Shown piece by piece: positions 6,972 through 9,545 of a stretch of DNA of 9,545 nt (position 1 is its first letter; the number at the start of each line of letters is the position of its first letter). The notes below the pieces were generated by a model. It had not been told where the DNA came from. It saw nothing but the letters and a program-made list of their open reading frames with translations, and did no database searches. The stretch is from Candidatus Methanogasteraceae archaeon UBA261 (GTDB lineage: Archaea > Halobacteriota > Methanosarcinia > Methanosarcinales > Methanogasteraceae). The translations under genes were made by a program, and so were the position numbers. The stretch is from positions 1 to 9,545 of the forward strand of contig DAWR01000162.1 in the NCBI GenBank assembly GCA_002506015.1, read 5' to 3'.

Positions 6972-7961
6972 TCAATCCCGTCGCAAATGCTCTCTTGCGG
7001 CATCGGTTGCGACCCTGCCCTGCGGCGTCCGCTTGACAAAGCCAATCTGGATCAAATACGCCTCCACAACGTCCTCTATCGTTCGCACCTCTTCGCCGAC
7101 AGAGATCGCGATCGTCTTGACGCCAACGGGACCTCCCGCAAAATCATCAATGATCACACGCAGGATTGTCCGGTCAAGATCATCCAATCCCTTTTCATCG
7201 ATTTTGAGCATCTCTAATGCGCTATCCACGACATCCTTCGTGATCCTGCCGTCCGCCATCACCTGCGCATAATCACGGACACGGCGTAGTATCCGGTTCG
7301 CGATCCTTGGAGTCCCTCTCGACCGGTTCGCAATCTCTACGGCGCCTGCATGCTCGATCTCGATTCCAAGCACCCTCGAAGACCTGAGAACAATCTCGGT
7401 CAACGTTTCAGGAGGATAGAAGTTCAGTCGGTTGATCACACCGAAACGATCTCTCAAGGGGGAACTGATGAGCCCCGTTCTCGTGGTTGCGCCGATCAGC
7501 GTGAATGGCAGCAGGCTCAGGCGGACCGATCGTGCACTCACACCCTCGCCGATCATTACATCGATCGTAAAGTCCTCCATTGCCGAGTACAGGGTTTCTT
7601 CCACGACCTGGTTCAATCTGTGGATCTCATCGATGAAGAGCACGTCTTTTTCGCCGAGATTCGTGAGAATCGCAGCAAGATCTCCGGGACGCTCCAGAAC
7701 AGGACCTGTTGTGGCTCTAATCTCAACACCGAGTTCGGCTGCAACGATGTGTGCAAGTGTCGTCTTCCCGAGTCCGGGCGGACCTGAGAAGAGGATGTGG
7801 TCGAGCTGCTCACCCCGCTTCTTTGCAGCTGTTATGAATATTTGCAACTGCTTTTTCAGTTCTGCCTGCCCCACGAACTCCACGAACGTATTCGGTCGGA
7901 TCTGAGCCTCGGACGTCTTTTCTTTCTCTGTTTTTTCCGCCGAAGTGATCTTTTCCTGCAT
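6972..7961 (-). CDS. ruvB: Holliday junction branch-migration ATPase RuvB, bacterial type
   Basis: The 329-residue AAA+ protein is clearly bacterial-type RuvB, the hexameric motor that drives branch migration of Holliday junctions with RuvA. Visible elements, numbered from ATG 7961, are the Walker A GPPGLGKT at 60-67, RATTGPVLERPGDLAAILTN, the Walker B LFIDEIHRLN near 108-117, sensor I GATTR at 157-161, the arginine finger in ISSPLRDRFG (R170), NRSRGTPRIANRILRRVRDYA for sensor II, and the DNA-binding winged helix ending GFVKRTPQGRVAT. All catalytic residues are intact and the length is normal. The frame extends to a TTG at 7991, but ATG 7961 fits bacterial N-termini better. Archaea normally use other resolvases and helicases such as Hjc and Hel308, so transfer from bacteria is inferred. 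No ruvA or ruvC is in the window. It is convergent to ubiA and divergent from the DUF504 gene. Confidence 0.95.
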   Translation of the reverse strand: MQEKITSAEKTEKEKTSEAQIRPNTFVEFVGQAELKKQLQIFITAAKKRGEQLDHILFSGPPGLGKTTLAHIVAAELGVEIRATTGPVLERPGDLAAILTNLGEKDVLFIDEIHRLNQVVEETLYSAMEDFTIDVMIGEGVSARSVRLSLLPFTLIGATTRTGLISSPLRDRFGVINRLNFYPPETLTEIVLRSSRVLGIEIEHAGAVEIANRSRGTPRIANRILRRVRDYAQVMADGRITKDVVDSALEMLKIDEKGLDDLDRTILRVIIDDFAGGPVGVKTIAISVGEEVRTIEDVVEAYLIQIGFVKRTPQGRVATDAAREHLRRD

Positions 7962-8067
7962 AACCTGAAATGTGTTGCCAAGCCATATCAACGTCTCCGG
8001 GCAAAAGCCTCATGCTGGCAACCCCCTGCTGGTGGATTGATGATTGCTGCGAGCTATAGATGTTGTC

Positions 8068-8313
8068 ATGTTCCGGTCAAAACGCCCCAGGGATATCTTA
8101 AACGAGATCAAATGGCGCGGCTTTCCGATGCACGACTGCACGATCTATTATCTGCATAGGGGCGCGCCCAATGACATGATGGTGATTCTGGGCTCCGAGA
8201 TCATCACTCTTGGGCATTCGTTCTTCACGCTGGAGACCGAAACCAGCATCCCGTATCACCGGATACGTAAAATCGAGTACGCGGGGAAGCTCGTTTACAG
8301 GAAGGGCAAATAG
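8068..8313 (+). CDS. UPF0248 / DUF504 (MJ1316-type) small protein
   Basis: An 81-residue protein matching the DUF504/UPF0248 family (PF04457, MJ1316). Recognisable blocks are RPRDILNEIKWRG at the start, then DCTIYYLHRGAPND, ILGSEIITLGHSFF and IPYHRIRKIEYAGKLVYRK, which cover the whole family length. The domain has been proposed, from its fusions to RNA ligase and phosphoesterase domains, to recognise RNA ends carrying a cyclic phosphate; this is a prediction for the family. ATG 8068 is chosen because family similarity starts there; the frame extends to a TTG at 8044. It is transcribed divergently from ruvB across about 105 bases, in which I see no convincing TATA box. The gene has no other partner and ends in a convergent gap with a hairpin. 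Confidence 0.85.
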   Translation: MFRSKRPRDILNEIKWRGFPMHDCTIYYLHRGAPNDMMVILGSEIITLGHSFFTLETETSIPYHRIRKIEYAGKLVYRKGK

Positions 8314-8341
8314 GCTGGTTAGACTGACTTGTCCAACATTG

Positions 8342-8353
8342 GTGGATATCCAC
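8342..8353. repeat. 12-base perfect palindrome GTGGATATCCAC
   Basis: GTGGATATCCAC is fully self-complementary and lies in the gap after the DUF504 gene, five bases before the longer hairpin. It could be a dimeric protein-binding site or part of the same terminator-like structure. Confidence 0.4.
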
Positions 8354-8357
8354 TATT

Positions 8358-8425
8358 ATGAAACCACGAGATTACACGAGATCAAGACAGAAATCTTGTG
8401 AAATCTGTATAACTTTGTGGTTCAT
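8358..8425. repeat. Long imperfect hairpin between convergent genes
   Basis: The outer arms ATGAAACCAC (8358-8367) and GTGGTTCAT (8417-8425) pair with one bulged A. Inside are AGAT/ATCT (8379-8382 with 8402-8405) and CAAGA/TCTTG (8383-8387 with 8394-8398), closing on a six-base loop. The ACCACGAGATTACACGAG / CTTTGTGGTTC wording is the same class of dispersed intergenic inverted repeat as in the 4.3-4.8 kb region. It lies between the stops of the DUF504 gene and the protease gene and may act as a bidirectional transcription end or mRNA stabiliser. Confidence 0.55.
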
Positions 8426-8470
8426 ACCATGCGGCATTGAGCATGTTTGGTCAGATGGACTTTTCAGATT

Positions 8471-9376
8471 TCACACCACCGGCGTCGGTGGCAGCACCGA
8501 TACGCCAGCAACGAGACACCCGACCACATACCCGGCAATTGCACCTGTGTTCAGAAACGGCAGCCCTGCCTGCGGCTTTCCCCCCGCAACGACAGCCATC
8601 AGCGCCACATACCCAATCAGCGTCCCGACCGCTGCGAGAACCGCTGGCAGGACTGCGTATCCGAACAATAGTGTCATGTCAGGATATGCTTTCAGAAGGA
8701 ATGTGTTTGCAGAGACAACGAGGATCGTCGGCATCACAGCATCGCCAAGTCCCATGAAATATGCGCCGCGCTCACCGTCATCGTCAGCAGTGAAGTCCTG
8801 TTTTATGAAAGAGTAATCCTTTCGCTTCGGAACCACGAAGAGAATCGGTGCATGGAGTTCCATCACGCCCTCTGCGAGCGCAATCATGTGTTTAGTCTTG
8901 TACACGGAGATTGCATCATAGACCAGGAGAAGGATCAAGAGGATGATTGTTGGGAGAATCGCAAGCGAGATTCCGAGAATTGCGCTTGCACCCGCCCCAA
9001 CGAGAATTCCTGTGATATCGACCACATACCACTCAGGAAACTTGTATAAAAGTACAGTCAGCAGTGCAGTCAGAATTACAGACGCAACGACTCCCATGAA
9101 TGCTATAAAGACGTAATATATTGTCGCTGCCACCGCGAATAGCAGAATTCCATGGAGGACGTACTTTTTGTTCATCTTGATTACGATCAAGATGAAAAGT
9201 GTGAACAGTAGTATAATTGCAATATAATACACTGAATTCCATACTGACTCGGGGTTCTCAGTTGCGCACATTCCTCCTGCTTCCATCGGTTGCGCCATCA
9301 TGAGCGCAAGCACCTGCACGAGTATGATGAACCCAGCCATCCCGATGAGCGGGACGTACTCGGATAGTGATTTCAT
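8471..9376 (-). CDS. Presenilin / signal-peptide-peptidase-like intramembrane aspartyl protease (A22 family)
   Basis: A 301-residue protein with about nine hydrophobic helices that matches archaeal presenilin-type proteases (PF06550), which cut peptides within the membrane. The two catalytic aspartates are in place: the YD motif VYDAISVYKTKH (D154) and the GxGD motif MGLGDAVMPT (D212), in consecutive helices separated by a hydrophilic loop with PKRKDYSF and ADDDGERGAY, as in the family. The third signature, normally PAL, reads AGL in QAGLPFLN (269-276), followed by two glycine-rich helices and a proline-rich tail. Substrates are unknown. ATG 9376 is chosen: the frame runs on to ATG 9448, but the added 24 residues are polar and would precede the first helix atypically. 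Its ATG overlaps the stop of a 37-codon frame (ATGA). It is convergent with the DUF504 gene. Confidence 0.88.
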   Translation of the reverse strand: MKSLSEYVPLIGMAGFIILVQVLALMMAQPMEAGGMCATENPESVWNSVYYIAIILLFTLFILIVIKMNKKYVLHGILLFAVAATIYYVFIAFMGVVASVILTALLTVLLYKFPEWYVVDITGILVGAGASAILGISLAILPTIILLILLLVYDAISVYKTKHMIALAEGVMELHAPILFVVPKRKDYSFIKQDFTADDDGERGAYFMGLGDAVMPTILVVSANTFLLKAYPDMTLLFGYAVLPAVLAAVGTLIGYVALMAVVAGGKPQAGLPFLNTGAIAGYVVGCLVAGVSVLPPTPVV

Positions 9377-9486
9377 AGTAGCACTTGAGCGGCAATGGTT
9401 GTAAACCTTGCCGGAGTCGGAGATTCTCCTGTAAGACTGCTCTGGCATGAAGCTTGTGGCGCATAAAGGCTTGGGACGAAATTCAT
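9373..9486 (-). CDS. Possible 37-residue leader ORF coupled to the protease gene
   Basis: ATG 9486 opens a 37-codon frame ending in TGA at 9375-9373, which shares the ATGA overlap with the protease start. A perfect GGAGG (9499-9495) lies eight bases upstream of its ATG, a better SD than any other in the window, whereas the protease start has none. The peptide begins MNFVPSLYAPQ and ends FTTIAAQVLL; I recognise no domain, and it has one cysteine and no clear membrane segment. The arrangement suggests translational coupling or a leader peptide. Against this, the frame is short and could be open by chance, and the GGAGG could belong to a frame entering from the right. Confidence 0.35.
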   Translation of the reverse strand: MNFVPSLYAPQASCQSSLTGESPTPARFTTIAAQVLL

Positions 9487-9545
9487 GTACACCCCCTCCA
9501 ATGTGACACTACATCACCCATGACCTCAAGACACCCCACTCTTCG
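9377..9545. other. Right-edge sequence upstream of the protease gene
   Basis: Apart from the 37-codon frame, this edge holds TATA-like CCTTTATG on the minus strand near 9463-9470. A second minus-strand frame is open from 9545 to a TGA at 9485-9483, which overlaps the ATG at 9486. Only about 20 codons of it are visible, too few to call a gene. Confidence 0.3.

Noticed and set aside
7962..7991. A TTG start for RuvB ten codons upstream.
   Set aside because: A TTG start is less likely than the in-frame ATG at 7961, after which the N-terminus has normal RuvB length.
9377..9448. A 24-residue upstream extension of the presenilin-like protease to ATG 9448.
   Set aside because: It is polar and non-conserved in character, with no SD; the ATGA overlap and family layout favour 9376.
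9520..9545. A plus-strand gene start at ATG 9520.
   Set aside because: Only eight codons are visible, with no SD or promoter signal.

Overview
The window looks like a chromosomal segment from a euryarchaeote of the methanogen / anaerobic methane- or alkane-oxidiser group. The main reasons are a methanogenesis-marker-8 (DUF2099) domain, which is known essentially from that group; an archaeal Trm-G10 tRNA methyltransferase; an A1AO-ATP synthase subunit C; a DUF504/MJ1316 protein; an archaeal presenilin-type protease; and TATA-like boxes upstream of several genes. A bacterial-type RuvB in this setting is the main sign of gene transfer. I cannot name a genus from the sequence alone.

Layout. Left edge: the first 29 codons of an unrecognised minus-strand gene (1-87), with a good TATA box and Shine-Dalgarno (SD) sequence. 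Next, an AI-2E/PerM-family membrane protein (339-1442, minus) diverges from a methanogenesis-marker-8 protein fused to a cysteine-rich DUF3795 domain (1552-2916, plus). The two share a short promoter region. The tRNA guanine-10 N2-methyltransferase follows on the plus strand (2989-4026). An 871-base gene-free stretch (4027-4897) comes next. It holds degenerate copies of the dispersed CTCTGTG / CGCAAAG type intergenic repeat, a 14-base direct repeat, and the ahaC promoter. ahaC (4898-5944) and a UbiA-family prenyltransferase (5947-6867) form a tight two-gene unit. Convergent to it lies ruvB (6972-7961, minus), which diverges from a DUF504/MJ1316 small protein (8068-8313, plus). A long imperfect hairpin (8358-8425) occupies the convergent gap before a presenilin/SPP-like intramembrane aspartyl protease (8471-9376, minus). 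A 37-codon frame with a strong SD sits directly upstream of that protease, and its stop overlaps the protease start.

How the genes fit together. This is mostly housekeeping content rather than one pathway: tRNA modification, membrane energetics (rotary ATP synthase stalk), membrane-lipid or quinone-like prenylation, recombination, and membrane proteolysis. I see no CRISPR array, tRNA, rRNA, insertion sequence or phage module, and no clear multi-gene accessory system. The points most worth a second look are the marker-8/DUF3795 fusion, the isolated ahaC paired with UbiA, the bacterial RuvB next to a predicted RNA-end-binding protein, the protease with a non-canonical PAL motif and a possible coupled leader ORF, and the repeat-rich gap.
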